Origin: Pseudomonadota bacterium
GTDB taxonomy: Bacteria > Pseudomonadota > Alphaproteobacteria > Rhizobiales > Devosiaceae
Length of the DNA: 64,000 nucleotides
Assembly (NCBI GenBank): GCA_023388175.1
Contig: JAEWGT010000011.1
Coordinates: 566,323-630,322, forward strand
Direction of reading: 5' to 3'
This document shows positions 17,844 through 27,058 of the stretch, piece after piece (position 1 is the first letter of the stretch; the number at the start of each line of letters is the position of its first letter). Under the pieces are notes generated by a model. It worked only from the letters and a program-made list of their open reading frames with translations. It made no database searches and was not told the origin of the DNA. The position numbers were made by a program, and so were the translations under genes.

Positions 17844-19336
17844 CTTCCACGCTGCAACCTGCTCCCACCGCGCAGGTGACGCTCGGCGTCAGGCCTGTTC
17901 TGGGTCTGGTCGGCACGGTGCTGATCGCCACATCGTTCATGATGCTTCTGCCCATGGTGGTCGATCTCATTCATGGCGATGCCGACTGGCGGGCATTTGG
18001 ACTGTCGTCGGCGGTGTCGGCGCTGTTCGGCGCGGCCGGGTTCTATTGGGGCAAGGGAGCGGCCAAGGGCGGGCTGACCCTGCGCCAGGCCTTCGTGCTG
18101 ACGCCGTTGAGCTGGCTGTCCGTGGCTCTGGTCAGCGCATTGCCGTTTTATTTGTCCGACTATGGCGTCGTCAGCGGCAGCTTCGCCGACTCGCTGTTTG
18201 AATCGGTGTCAGGGATCACGACCACCGGCGCAACGGTGTTGACCGGACTGGACCGCGCGCCCCCGGGCATCTTGCTTTGGCGCGGATTATTGCAGTGGAT
18301 GGGCGGCATCGGCATCATCGCATCCGCCATCGCCATCCTGCCAGCGCTTGGCATTGGCGGGATGCAATTGTTCCGCACCGAATCCTCGGACCGTTCGGAA
18401 AAGGCGCTTCCGCAGATCCGGCAGATCGCCACCACGATCAGCGGCATCTATGCGGGAATGACCTTGGTGGCCATCGGCACCTATTGGCTTTTCGGCATGC
18501 CGTTTTTCGATGCCGTCGTGCATGGCCTCACCTCGATCGCAACCGGCGGATATTCGACCTCTGATGCTTCATTCGGCGCCTGGGATCATAATGGGCTGCA
18601 ATGGTTCGGTTCGCTGTTCATGCTGGCGGGCAGCATTCCATTCGTGCTCTACGTCCGGGCCATTGCCGGCGAGGCGAAAGCCATGTTCGACCGGCAGGTG
18701 CGCACCCTTCTCGTCTTCCTGGCGCTTGTCATCACCGGGGTCGCGCTCTGGCTGGTGCTAAGCGGCTATTACGATCTGGAGCCCGCATTCCGGCATGCCG
18801 CCTTCAATGTGATTTCGGTCGTATCGACCACTGGCTATGCCAGCACCGATTATACGCTTTGGGGCAATGCGATTGTGGGCCTGTTCTTCGGCCTCACCTT
18901 TATCGGTGGCTGCACCGGGTCCACATCGGGCGGAATCAAGATTTTCCGGTTTGAAGTCATGGGCGTGATGCTGCGGAGCCATTTCCTGCGGCTGCTCTAC
19001 CCCAACGGGGTTTTTCCGCGCGCCTATGGCCAGAAGAAGCTCGACGATGACATTATCGGCTCCGTCGTGGCCTTCTTCGCCGTGTTTTTTTGCTGCTATG
19101 CGACCCTGACCATCCTGATGATGGCGCTGGGGCTCGATTTCCTGACCAGTGCCAGCGGCGCTGCCACGGCCCTCTCCAATGTCGGGCCGGGCCTGGGCGA
19201 GATCATCGGGCCTGCAGGCACGTTCGGCCCGCTGCCCGACAGCGCGAAGATCCTGCTGTGCTTTGCCATGCTGCTGGGGCGGCTTGAGCTGTTCACGGTG
19301 CTCGTGCTGTTCATCCCGCGTTTCTGGCGGGGCTGA
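17840..19336 (+). CDS. trkH: Trk system potassium uptake protein TrkH
   Basis: A 498-residue potassium channel-like transporter with four pseudo-repeats. Selectivity-filter-like segments are visible: VSGITTTGATVL, LTSIATGGYSTSD, VVSTTGYASTDY and SNVGPGLG. It is translationally coupled to trkA. Together with Mrp it suggests a unit that expels sodium and takes up potassium under salt or pH stress. It converges on the TRAP gene after a 30-bp gap. Confidence 0.95.
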   Translation: MTSTLQPAPTAQVTLGVRPVLGLVGTVLIATSFMMLLPMVVDLIHGDADWRAFGLSSAVSALFGAAGFYWGKGAAKGGLTLRQAFVLTPLSWLSVALVSALPFYLSDYGVVSGSFADSLFESVSGITTTGATVLTGLDRAPPGILLWRGLLQWMGGIGIIASAIAILPALGIGGMQLFRTESSDRSEKALPQIRQIATTISGIYAGMTLVAIGTYWLFGMPFFDAVVHGLTSIATGGYSTSDASFGAWDHNGLQWFGSLFMLAGSIPFVLYVRAIAGEAKAMFDRQVRTLLVFLALVITGVALWLVLSGYYDLEPAFRHAAFNVISVVSTTGYASTDYTLWGNAIVGLFFGLTFIGGCTGSTSGGIKIFRFEVMGVMLRSHFLRLLYPNGVFPRAYGQKKLDDDIIGSVVAFFAVFFCCYATLTILMMALGLDFLTSASGAATALSNVGPGLGEIIGPAGTFGPLPDSAKILLCFAMLLGRLELFTVLVLFIPRFWRG

Positions 19337-19366
19337 CGCTGCCGCCCCGCCTGTGTCGCGCCGTCC

Positions 19367-22000
19367 CTAGGCCGTTGCTTGCCCTCGCTTGGGCATGCCT
19401 GGCTGGTCCCATTCGCGCCGCCGCCATTGTAGGGCGATGACACCGCCGATGAGCAGCAGGGCGGGGATGAAGATCAATTCCTGCGGTGGCCGGTCCGGAT
19501 TGCGGACGATGACCGCGGACACATTGTCGCCAATGGCAACACCCAGCCGCTCCGCCTGACTGCGGAAGCGCACATTGGTCACCTGCGACTGGCCGCCAAA
19601 CGCCACCACCTGGATGCCCGCATTGGCCAGGCGCGTCGCGCCATCCGCCGGCTCGCCCATGGGCAGGCGCACAATCCGGGTATAGTCGTTGCCGGAGATG
19701 TCCATGCCGGCGAATTCCACGGTGAGGAATTCGTTCGCCGGCACCTGCTCGGCGCGCTGAACTATTTCCTCGGCCGGTGTGCTGATCGTCGGGGACACGA
19801 TGCGGTCCATGACCTGGCCGGGCACGAAAAGCATGAAGCAGGCCACGAGCAGCATGGCGCTTTCCCAGATCCGGCTGCGCGTGATGAAAATCTGCTGCGT
19901 GACGGAGACGAACATCAGCATGCCGATCAAGGACATGGAGATGGTCAGCGCCAACCCCCACCACGAGGTAACGCCGATCATCAGCAACTGGTGGTTGAAG
20001 ATGAAAATGAGCGGCAGGATGGCCGTGCGCATTTCATAACGGAAAGCCTGCACGCCGGTTCGTACGGGATCGGCGCGCGAAATGGCCGAGGCGGCGAAGG
20101 ATGCCAGGCCCACAGGCGGCGTCACGTCGGCCATGAGACCGAAATAGAAGACGTAGAGATGGACGGCGACCAGCGCCACCGCCAGTCCGTTGAGCGAAGC
20201 GACCTCGACGATAACCGGCGCGATCAGGGTTGCCACCACCACATAATTGGCAGTGGTAGGCATGCCCAGACCCAGCACCATGCAGATCACTGCAGTCATA
20301 AGCAGCATGACAAGCAGATTGCCACCCGACAGTGAAATGACGATCTCGGTCATGACCAGCCCGATGCCGGTCAGCGCCACGGTGCCGACGATGATGCCGG
20401 CCGCAGCGGTTGCAATAGCGATGGTGATCATGTTGCGCGACCCGGTCACCAGACCCTCGGCCAGATCCACGAGGCCGGTCCGCAGGCCATCCATGACGTG
20501 CCGCTGGCCCCGGAACAGGGCGATCAGCGGCCTCTGGGTCACCAAGAGAATGATGAGCGCACAGGTGCCGTAGAAGGCGGAGAGGCCGGGCGACAATTGT
20601 TCGACCATGAGACACCACACCAGGATGAAGACCGGGAGGATGTAGTGAATGCCGGTCGGTGCGACCTTTGCGGTATCAGGCAGGACGAGATCGGGGTTGT
20701 TGGGATCCTCGTCCGGCAAGTCGGGGAAGCGTGAGCGCACTCCGAGCAGACCGAGATAAAGCAGTGCGGTGCCAATGCCGACGGCCCAGCTTGCGCCGGC
20801 GCCGAAGATGTCCCGCGTCCAGCCCAGCGCAAAGCCGACCAGCCAGCAGAAAATGACGAAGGCCGCGGCCGTCATGCCGAACAGGGCCATGCTCATCAGG
20901 GTCGAGCGGTAGCGCTTGCGCGGCAGGCCTTTGAGGTTGAACTTCCGCGCCTCAATATCGACCACGTAGAACAGTGAGATATAGGTGAGCACCGCCGGAA
21001 TGATGGCGTGGCGAACCACTTCCGAATAGGGAATGCCGACATATTCGGCGATCAGGAAGGCCGCAGCGCCCATGACGGGCGGCAGAATCTGGCCATTGAC
21101 CGAGGATGACACCTCGATGGCGCCCGCCTTGACCGGCGGATAGCCGACCCGCTTCATCAGCGGGATGGTGAAGGTGCCGGTTGTGACCACATTGGCCACG
21201 GACGAGCCCGAAATGATGCCGGTGGCGGCAGAGCCCAGCACCGCCGCCTTTGCCGGGCCGCCGCGGAAGTGGCCCAGCATGGCAAAGGCCACCTTGATGA
21301 AGTAATTGCCGGCGCCGGCGCGTTCCAGCAGCGAACCAAACAGCACGAAGAGGAAGACGAAGGCCGTCGAGACCCCGAGCGCAACCCCGAACACCCCTTC
21401 CGAGGTCAACCAGTACTGCGTGGCTGCGCGGGGAATAGATGCACCGCGGTGGGCAAAGAGATCCGGCAGGTAAGGGCCGAAAAAGGCGTAGCACAGAAAG
21501 AGAATGCCTACGATGGGCAGCGCCGGGCCGAGAGACCGGCGCGCCGCTTCCAGCAGCATGACGACGCCGACAACTGCAACGACGATGTCCACCGTTGTCG
21601 GCAGGCCCGGCCGGCGGGCCAGGTCGGCCTGGAACAGGAAAATGTAGAGCGAACAGCCCGCCGCCAGCAGGCCAAGGCCCCATTCATACCACGGCACATA
21701 GTCGCGCGGCGCCTTCTTGGTCGCAGGATAGGCGGCAAAGACAAGAAAGAGTGCAAAGGCCAGATGGATGGCCCGCGCCTCGGTGGCATTGAACACCCCA
21801 ATCCGCAGCTGAAAGGGCAGGGGGGAGGCGTACCAGAGCTGAAAAAGCGCCCATGCCAGTGCGGTTATGTAAAGTACAGTCCGCGCCGCCTTGCTGCGCG
21901 GCTCGCGCCCACCCGTATCCGCCTCGGCAACAAGGCGCGCCAGGTCCTCACGATCTGGTGCATCGGTCGAAGCGGCTTCAGGCTTGGTCTGATCGGACAT
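19367..22000 (-). CDS. TRAP transporter permease, fused 4TM/12TM (TAXI type), with DUF3394 extension
   Basis: An 877-residue fusion of the small and large TRAP membrane subunits. The 12TM core carries the family signature FRGGPAKAAVLGSAATGIIS and, later, DVTPPVGLASFAASAIS. The last about 160 residues leave the membrane and contain a DUF3394-like domain (FLTVEFAGMDIS to GVAIGDNVSAVIV) before a final helix. It transports a small organic acid or amino acid using a sodium gradient, with the TAXI binding protein encoded next to it. Sodium exported by the upstream Mrp system would power it. Confidence 0.92.
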   Translation of the reverse strand: MSDQTKPEAASTDAPDREDLARLVAEADTGGREPRSKAARTVLYITALAWALFQLWYASPLPFQLRIGVFNATEARAIHLAFALFLVFAAYPATKKAPRDYVPWYEWGLGLLAAGCSLYIFLFQADLARRPGLPTTVDIVVAVVGVVMLLEAARRSLGPALPIVGILFLCYAFFGPYLPDLFAHRGASIPRAATQYWLTSEGVFGVALGVSTAFVFLFVLFGSLLERAGAGNYFIKVAFAMLGHFRGGPAKAAVLGSAATGIISGSSVANVVTTGTFTIPLMKRVGYPPVKAGAIEVSSSVNGQILPPVMGAAAFLIAEYVGIPYSEVVRHAIIPAVLTYISLFYVVDIEARKFNLKGLPRKRYRSTLMSMALFGMTAAAFVIFCWLVGFALGWTRDIFGAGASWAVGIGTALLYLGLLGVRSRFPDLPDEDPNNPDLVLPDTAKVAPTGIHYILPVFILVWCLMVEQLSPGLSAFYGTCALIILLVTQRPLIALFRGQRHVMDGLRTGLVDLAEGLVTGSRNMITIAIATAAAGIIVGTVALTGIGLVMTEIVISLSGGNLLVMLLMTAVICMVLGLGMPTTANYVVVATLIAPVIVEVASLNGLAVALVAVHLYVFYFGLMADVTPPVGLASFAASAISRADPVRTGVQAFRYEMRTAILPLIFIFNHQLLMIGVTSWWGLALTISMSLIGMLMFVSVTQQIFITRSRIWESAMLLVACFMLFVPGQVMDRIVSPTISTPAEEIVQRAEQVPANEFLTVEFAGMDISGNDYTRIVRLPMGEPADGATRLANAGIQVVAFGGQSQVTNVRFRSQAERLGVAIGDNVSAVIVRNPDRPPQELIFIPALLLIGGVIALQWRRREWDQPGMPKRGQATA

Positions 22001-22038
22001 GGCGAATTCCGGTGGCGCTAAAGGAGCGGGAGTGACAA

Positions 22039-22064
22039 ACGGCGGCCCCCGAGGGGGTCGCCGT
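22039..22064 (-). other. Strong intergenic hairpin between TAXI binding protein and TRAP permease
   Basis: ACGGCG...CGCCGT with an inner CCCCC/GGGGG stem lies between the binding-protein stop and the permease start. It has no U tract. Such hairpins often stabilise the abundant upstream mRNA for the binding protein while reducing permease expression; that role is inferred. Confidence 0.5.
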
Positions 22065-22090
22065 AAGAAATCGGACCAATGGCGCGGAGC

Positions 22091-23059
22091 TTAGAGCCAG
22101 CCGCGTTCCTGGTAATAGCGCTCGGCGCCCGGGTGCAGCGGAGCGGAGAGGCCATCGGAGATCATCGCCTGCTCATTGAGGTTGGCCAGCGCGGGGTGCA
22201 GCGACTTGAAGGTGTCGAAATTCTCGAACACCGAGCTCACCAGCGCATAGACAGCGTCGTCGGGCGTGTCGGCGGACACGGCCAGGGCAGCCAGCACGCC
22301 GAAAGTGGCGGTGTCGTCGGCATTGTTGGCATAGGTGCCGCCCGGGATGGAGACGCTGGCATAGTACGGATACTCGGACACCAGGCCGTCGATATAGTCG
22401 CCCTGAAGCGCTACGAGCTGCGCACCGCAAGTGGTGGTGGGATCAGCGATATTGGCCGAGGGATGGCCGACACCGTAGATGAAGGCATCGATCTGGTTGT
22501 CGCAAAGGGCAGGGCCGTGCTCGTCCGGACGCAGCTCGGAGGTCAGCGCGAAGTCATCGCGGGACATGCCGGCGGCATCGAGGATGATATCCATGGAGGT
22601 CTGCGTGCCCGAGCCCGGTGCGCCGATATTGACGCGCTTGCCGGCCAGGTCTTCGAAGGTCTCGATGCCGGCATCGGCGCGGGCGACGAGGGTGAATGGT
22701 TCGGGGTGCAGCGAGAACACCGAACGCATGCCGTCCCAGGCGCCCTGTTCGGCGAAGGCGACTTCACCGTTGACGGCGTGGAACATGACGTCGGTCTGAG
22801 TAACGCCGAAGTCGAGTTCGCCCTGACGGATGGCGTTGAGGTTGTAAACCGAAGCAGCGGTAGATTCGACCGAGCAACGGAAGCCGTGCTCTGCACGGGT
22901 TTCATTCATAAGACGGCAGATTGCCCCGCCGGCAGCGTAGTAAACGCCAGTGACGCCGCCTGTTCCAATAGTAATGAACTGCTGCTGTGCAATCGTAGGA
23001 AGCGCGCTGCCCATAAGAGCAACGCCCGCAATGGCAGAGACAATGAACTGCTTTGTCAT
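22091..23059 (-). CDS. TAXI family TRAP transporter solute-binding protein (first system)
   Basis: A 322-residue periplasmic protein with a signal peptide (about 24 residues, ending ALPTIAQQ). The mature start ITIGTGGVTGVYYAAGGAIC is the TAXI signature, and LAGKRVNIGAPGSGT lies in the ligand cleft. A GGAAGG ribosome site precedes the start. It delivers substrate to the 877-residue permease downstream. The divergent D-amino-acid dehydrogenase suggests an amino acid ligand; glutamate or glutamine are known for some TAXI proteins. Confidence 0.92.
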   Translation of the reverse strand: MTKQFIVSAIAGVALMGSALPTIAQQQFITIGTGGVTGVYYAAGGAICRLMNETRAEHGFRCSVESTAASVYNLNAIRQGELDFGVTQTDVMFHAVNGEVAFAEQGAWDGMRSVFSLHPEPFTLVARADAGIETFEDLAGKRVNIGAPGSGTQTSMDIILDAAGMSRDDFALTSELRPDEHGPALCDNQIDAFIYGVGHPSANIADPTTTCGAQLVALQGDYIDGLVSEYPYYASVSIPGGTYANNADDTATFGVLAALAVSADTPDDAVYALVSSVFENFDTFKSLHPALANLNEQAMISDGLSAPLHPGAERYYQERGWL

Positions 23060-23176
23060 GGGATTTTTTTCCTTCCTGTTGGTCGACTCGGTGCGACCTT
23101 ATGTATTGGGCCGCTTTGGCCGCTGACTTGATAGAACAGGGAATTGCTCGCTGCCGCAACCCATGATGGCGGAAAC

Positions 23177-23205
23177 TTGACAAGGGATGAGCAATTTCGT
23201 GCTAA
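23177..23205 (+). promoter_or_regulatory. Sigma-70-type promoter of the D-amino-acid dehydrogenase gene
   Basis: TTGACA, a 17-bp spacer and TGCTAA lie 42 bp upstream of the ATG at 23248. The -35 box is a perfect match; the -10 box matches the consensus at four of six positions. Confidence 0.5.
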
Positions 23206-23247
23206 AAAGCCGAAACCGGCGCAATTTTCGCCTACGGAATGAAGTGA

Positions 23248-24459
23248 ATGGATATCATTGTTATCGGTGCAGGCGTGGTCGGCGTCAGTTGCGCGTGGCG
23301 TCTGGCGCAGGACGGTCACCGCGTCAGGCTGCTCGACAAGGCGCAAGATGTTGGCAGTGGCGCAAGTTTCGCCAATGGGGGCCAGCTCAGCTATTCCTAT
23401 GTGGCTCCGCTCGCCGATCCGTCGGTATGGGGCCAACTGCCCAAATTGCTGACCGATCCGGCTTCACCCGTGCAGTTTCGCCCCGGATTCGACCTCTTCC
23501 AATACCGCTGGCTGATGCAGTTTCTTGCCGCATGCACGCCCTCGCGCGCGCGGCGCACCATCGATCTGCTTGGGGCGCTGGCGGATCGCAGCAAGCAGAT
23601 ATTGCATGAGAACGCTGCCTTGCGCGCCATTGCCTTCGACTGGACGCAAACTGGAAAGCTCGTCGTCTATTCGAGCGAAAAGAGTTTCGCCGCCGCTCGC
23701 GTCTATGCTGAGCAGCAGGCCCAGAGCGGCACGGACAAGCGCGCCGTATCTACCGAGGAATGTCTCGCGCTTGAGCCGGCCCTGGCCTCCATTGCCGGCC
23801 GGCTGGTCGGGGGGCTGTTCTCACCCGGCGATGAAGCCGGGGACGCCTATCGTTTCACCAAGGGCATGGCAGGCTTGCTTGGCAGCGATGCGTTGCTGCT
23901 CGATACCAAGGTCACAGGTTTCGTCAGCGAAGGCCGCTCGATAAAGGCGGTCCGGACCGACAAGGGCGATTTCGAGGCTGACGCCTTCGTTCTGGCTGCC
24001 GGGGTCGGGGCACGCGCGTTGGGCCGCAATGCCGGGCTCGACCTGCCGATCTATCCGCTCAAGGGCTATAGCGCCACGGCCCCCATTGGCATGAATGCCC
24101 CTGCGCCTTCGGTCAGCATTACCGATGCCGCGCGCAAGGTCGTCTATGCTCGGCTGGGTTCGACCTTGCGCCTCGCGGGCGCAGCCGATCTGGTTGGCAG
24201 CAATCTTGATATCGATCAGGGCCGGGTCGGCCAGTTGCTGGCTGATGCGCGCCATGATTTTCCAGAGGCAGCCGATTGGGAGAAGTCCCGATTGTGGGCG
24301 GGTCAACGCCCGGCCACGCCCAATGGCATGCCGATCTTGGGGCGCAGCAACAAGGCGGAAAACCTCCTGCTCAATGTGGGCCACGGCGCGCTGGGGTTCA
24401 CTTTGGCCCTCGGATCAGCAGATCGCATTGCCAACGCAATTGCCGGGCGGCCTGCCTGA
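23248..24459 (+). CDS. dadA: D-amino-acid dehydrogenase (DadA-like FAD oxidoreductase)
   Basis: A 403-residue flavoprotein of the DAO family. The FAD-binding motif VIGAGVVGVSCAWRLA is at the very N-terminus, SGASFANGGQLSYSYVAP is the conserved DadA segment near residue 38, and VGHGALGFTLALGSA closes the FAD site near the C-terminus. It oxidises D-amino acids to keto acids and ammonia, passing electrons to the membrane chain. It is transcribed away from the first TAXI system and lies between two TRAP systems, so its substrate may be imported by them. Confidence 0.88.
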   Translation: MDIIVIGAGVVGVSCAWRLAQDGHRVRLLDKAQDVGSGASFANGGQLSYSYVAPLADPSVWGQLPKLLTDPASPVQFRPGFDLFQYRWLMQFLAACTPSRARRTIDLLGALADRSKQILHENAALRAIAFDWTQTGKLVVYSSEKSFAAARVYAEQQAQSGTDKRAVSTEECLALEPALASIAGRLVGGLFSPGDEAGDAYRFTKGMAGLLGSDALLLDTKVTGFVSEGRSIKAVRTDKGDFEADAFVLAAGVGARALGRNAGLDLPIYPLKGYSATAPIGMNAPAPSVSITDAARKVVYARLGSTLRLAGAADLVGSNLDIDQGRVGQLLADARHDFPEAADWEKSRLWAGQRPATPNGMPILGRSNKAENLLLNVGHGALGFTLALGSADRIANAIAGRPA

Positions 24460-24472
24460 GCCGGCCAATGTG

Positions 24473-24874
24473 CTAGCCCCGCAGGTCTTCGGGCAAACCG
24501 CCGCCCGGATCGCAGCTGTCGGCAGGCCAGATCCGGACTGGCTCGTCTGGCTCGGCACCCAGCTGGAGGCATGTATCCGCGGCACAAAGCATCCAGGGTG
24601 ATGCAGTTGCGCCGGACGCTGCCAGGTTCAGCTCTTTGAGCGGTGGCAGGCTGGGCCGGTAGTGCCAGGCGCCGTCGCGGAAGGCGGCATTGTCCGGCAG
24701 GCCGATGCCCGCTCCCGAGCCCTGAACGCTGGCGTGATCAAGCAACAGACTGTTGTCCTCGACAGCCCAGTGTTCCGCCCAGACCGTTTTCTCGACGGAA
24801 TGTGTCCAGGTCAGCGAGAAGGCAGTCGCCGCAAGCGTAAGGAGTTTTCCGCTTGCGGCGATGCAGAGGCTCAT
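24473..24874 (-). CDS. DUF1850 domain protein associated with TRAP-TAXI transporter
   Basis: A 133-residue protein with an N-terminal hydrophobic segment and the DUF1850 motif FSLTWTHSVEKTVWAEHW. The start at 24874 overlaps the TGA of the TRAP permease gene (ATGA). DUF1850 genes regularly accompany TAXI transporters, but their function is unknown. Longer open sequence upstream in this frame is a shadow of the permease gene. Confidence 0.82.
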   Translation of the reverse strand: MSLCIAASGKLLTLAATAFSLTWTHSVEKTVWAEHWAVEDNSLLLDHASVQGSGAGIGLPDNAAFRDGAWHYRPSLPPLKELNLAASGATASPWMLCAADTCLQLGAEPDEPVRIWPADSCDPGGGLPEDLRG

Positions 24875-26991
24875 GCGGGCTGGCCCTGTGACTTTCGGGC
24901 CGCCAGCCGGCGGCGCCGATATTGAAGGCCGACCAGGATGAGGCCCGCGGCGAGGCCGATCTCGTCGGTCAGCGGCAGGGCCAAGATCAACGAGACGCCA
25001 GCTGCCAGAAACAGAAGACGCTCCACCAATCCCGCCCTCACGAACAGGAAGCCAACGAGGCCGACACCCGTCAGGCCGATGCCGACGCAGGCCTTGAGGA
25101 TCACGTATGCGACTTCCACGGGATAGCCAAAGGCTTCGGCCATCCAGCCGCCGTCCTGCAGCATCAGCGATGGCGTATAGACGGCCATGAACGGGATCAC
25201 GAAACCTGCGGCCGCCAGCTTGATCGCATTGAGCGAGATTTTGAGACCGCTCGACTTGGCAATGGGGGCCGCTGCAAAGCAGGCGAGGGCCACGGGCGGG
25301 GTGAGGTCGGCCATGATGCCGAAATAGAAAACGAACATGTGGCTGACCAGCAGCGGCACGCCGAGTTCGAGCAGGGCCGGTCCGGCCAACGACGAGGTGA
25401 TGATGTAATTGGGAATGGTGGGAATGCCCATGCCCAGCACCAGGCAGGTGAGCATGGTGAGGACCAGCGACAGGAAGAGATTGTTTTCCCCGACGCTGAT
25501 GATGGTGCTGATGAAGGTCGAGGCGATGCCGGTGAGCGTCAGCGTCCCGATCACCACCCCGACCACGGCACAGGCGACGCCGACGGGAAGGGCGTTGCGC
25601 GCCCCTTGCGCCAGCGCGTCGCGGCAGATGGCCAGCGTTTCCCTGCCGCCCTTGAAGACGGCGCAGGCGGCAATCAGAGCCACGATCACCGCCAGCAGCA
25701 GGTTTACGCCAACCCAGGCGAACGATGCGGCGGCGAGGCCCAGCGCCACCCAGAACACCATGCGGAAGGCAAACGGGCCGATGCGGGCGGCGAGGGGTGT
25801 ACCAAGGATCAGCACCACGACGAGCGCCAGACCCATCGTGCCGGCAAAGACCGGCGTGTAACCGGCGAACAGCAGATAGACCAGAGCCGCTAGCGGCAGG
25901 ATCAGGGGCCATTGCTCCTTCACCGCCTTCCAGGGATTGGGGAGTTGGTCCTTGGGCAGGCCCTGGAGGCCCAGCTTGGACGCTTCGAGATGCACCATCC
26001 AGAAGCAGACGGCAAAGTAAAGCAAAGCGGGGATGATGGCGGCCTGCACAATCGCCGCATAGGGGACGTTGAGCGTTTCGGCCATGATGAAGGCCACTGC
26101 GCCCATGACCGGCGGCATGATCTGGCCGCCCATGGAGGCGGTCGCCTCGACGCCGCCGGCAAAAGCGGAGCGATAGCCGAAGCGCTTCATCAGCGGGATG
26201 GTGAACTGGCCTGACGCCACCACATTGGCGACGCCTGAACCCGAAATCGTGCCCATCAGGGCCGAGGACAGAACCGCTACCTGTGCCGGGCCGCCGCGTG
26301 TGCCGCCCACCAGGCCGAGAGCGAAGTCGTTGAACAATTTGAGCATGCCGGCCCGCTCAAGAAAGGCGGCAAAGACCACGAAGATGAAAATATACGCGGC
26401 CGACACATAGATCGGGGTGCCGTAAATGCCTTCGGTGCCGAAGCCGAAATGCTCCACGATCAATTCAAAACTGTAACCGCGGTGGATCAGCGGCGCTGGC
26501 AGATATTGACCGAAAAAGCAGTAGGCGAGGAAAATGCCGGCGATCAGGGCGAGCGGCCAGCCCAGGATGCGGCGCGCCGCCTCGAAGACCAGCACGACGA
26601 CCCCGGCGCCGACCACCAGATCCATGGTGGTGAGAAAGCCGGTGCGCCGGATGAGGTCGATATAGAAGACCCAGTTGTAGATGCCGGTGAGAAAGCCCGC
26701 TACGCCCAGGCTCCAGAAGAAGATCTTGCCCGCCAGCGTCTTGGCCACGAGATTGGCCACCAGCCCAAAGGTCAGAAGCAGCAGGAAGCCAACATGCATG
26801 GCGCGCACGACCTGGCTGGGCAGGGCCCCATAAGCTGCCGTCCACAGGGTGAACAGGGCAAAGGCGATGGCGATGCCAAAGGCGACCTTGCCGCTCAGGC
26901 CGTGACCAAAGCCCGGCGGCAGGCCTTCGGCAACTTCGTCGTCATATTGATGGGCCTGTCCCTCTGCGCGAAGGTCACTGGTCTGGGTCAT
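24871..26991 (-). CDS. TRAP transporter permease, fused 4TM/12TM (second TAXI system)
   Basis: A 706-residue fused permease. The signature region GGTRGGPAQVAVLSSALMG and ADLTPPVALACFAAAPIAK mark the large-subunit domain. The start at 26991 (MTQTSDLRAEG) is chosen for its GGGAGG ribosome site; six codons more are open upstream. Unlike the first permease, it lacks the DUF3394 tail. It is followed by the DUF1850 gene with a 4-bp overlap and preceded by its binding protein, giving the complete TAXI unit. Confidence 0.92.
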   Translation of the reverse strand: MTQTSDLRAEGQAHQYDDEVAEGLPPGFGHGLSGKVAFGIAIAFALFTLWTAAYGALPSQVVRAMHVGFLLLLTFGLVANLVAKTLAGKIFFWSLGVAGFLTGIYNWVFYIDLIRRTGFLTTMDLVVGAGVVVLVFEAARRILGWPLALIAGIFLAYCFFGQYLPAPLIHRGYSFELIVEHFGFGTEGIYGTPIYVSAAYIFIFVVFAAFLERAGMLKLFNDFALGLVGGTRGGPAQVAVLSSALMGTISGSGVANVVASGQFTIPLMKRFGYRSAFAGGVEATASMGGQIMPPVMGAVAFIMAETLNVPYAAIVQAAIIPALLYFAVCFWMVHLEASKLGLQGLPKDQLPNPWKAVKEQWPLILPLAALVYLLFAGYTPVFAGTMGLALVVVLILGTPLAARIGPFAFRMVFWVALGLAAASFAWVGVNLLLAVIVALIAACAVFKGGRETLAICRDALAQGARNALPVGVACAVVGVVIGTLTLTGIASTFISTIISVGENNLFLSLVLTMLTCLVLGMGIPTIPNYIITSSLAGPALLELGVPLLVSHMFVFYFGIMADLTPPVALACFAAAPIAKSSGLKISLNAIKLAAAGFVIPFMAVYTPSLMLQDGGWMAEAFGYPVEVAYVILKACVGIGLTGVGLVGFLFVRAGLVERLLFLAAGVSLILALPLTDEIGLAAGLILVGLQYRRRRLAARKSQGQPA

Positions 26992-27022
26992 GTATCTCTT
27001 TCCTCCCAAAAAGAGCGATAGA

Positions 27023-27050
27023 CGGGCCCGCCGATGACATCGGCGAGCCC
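27023..27050 (-). other. Intergenic hairpin after the second TAXI binding protein
   Basis: GGGC and GCCCs flank an inner GCCGAT-GAC-ATCGGC stem between the binding protein and the permease. It mirrors the hairpin of the first TAXI system at the same place, suggesting shared mRNA-level control of subunit ratio. Confidence 0.45.
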
Positions 27051-27058
27051 TGCGGGCA

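Noticed and set aside
24473..25912. Long leftward frame of 479 codons covering the end of the TRAP permease
   Set aside because: Only its last 133 codons (DUF1850 protein) are real; the earlier part is Arg/Pro/His-rich shadow sequence of the permease.
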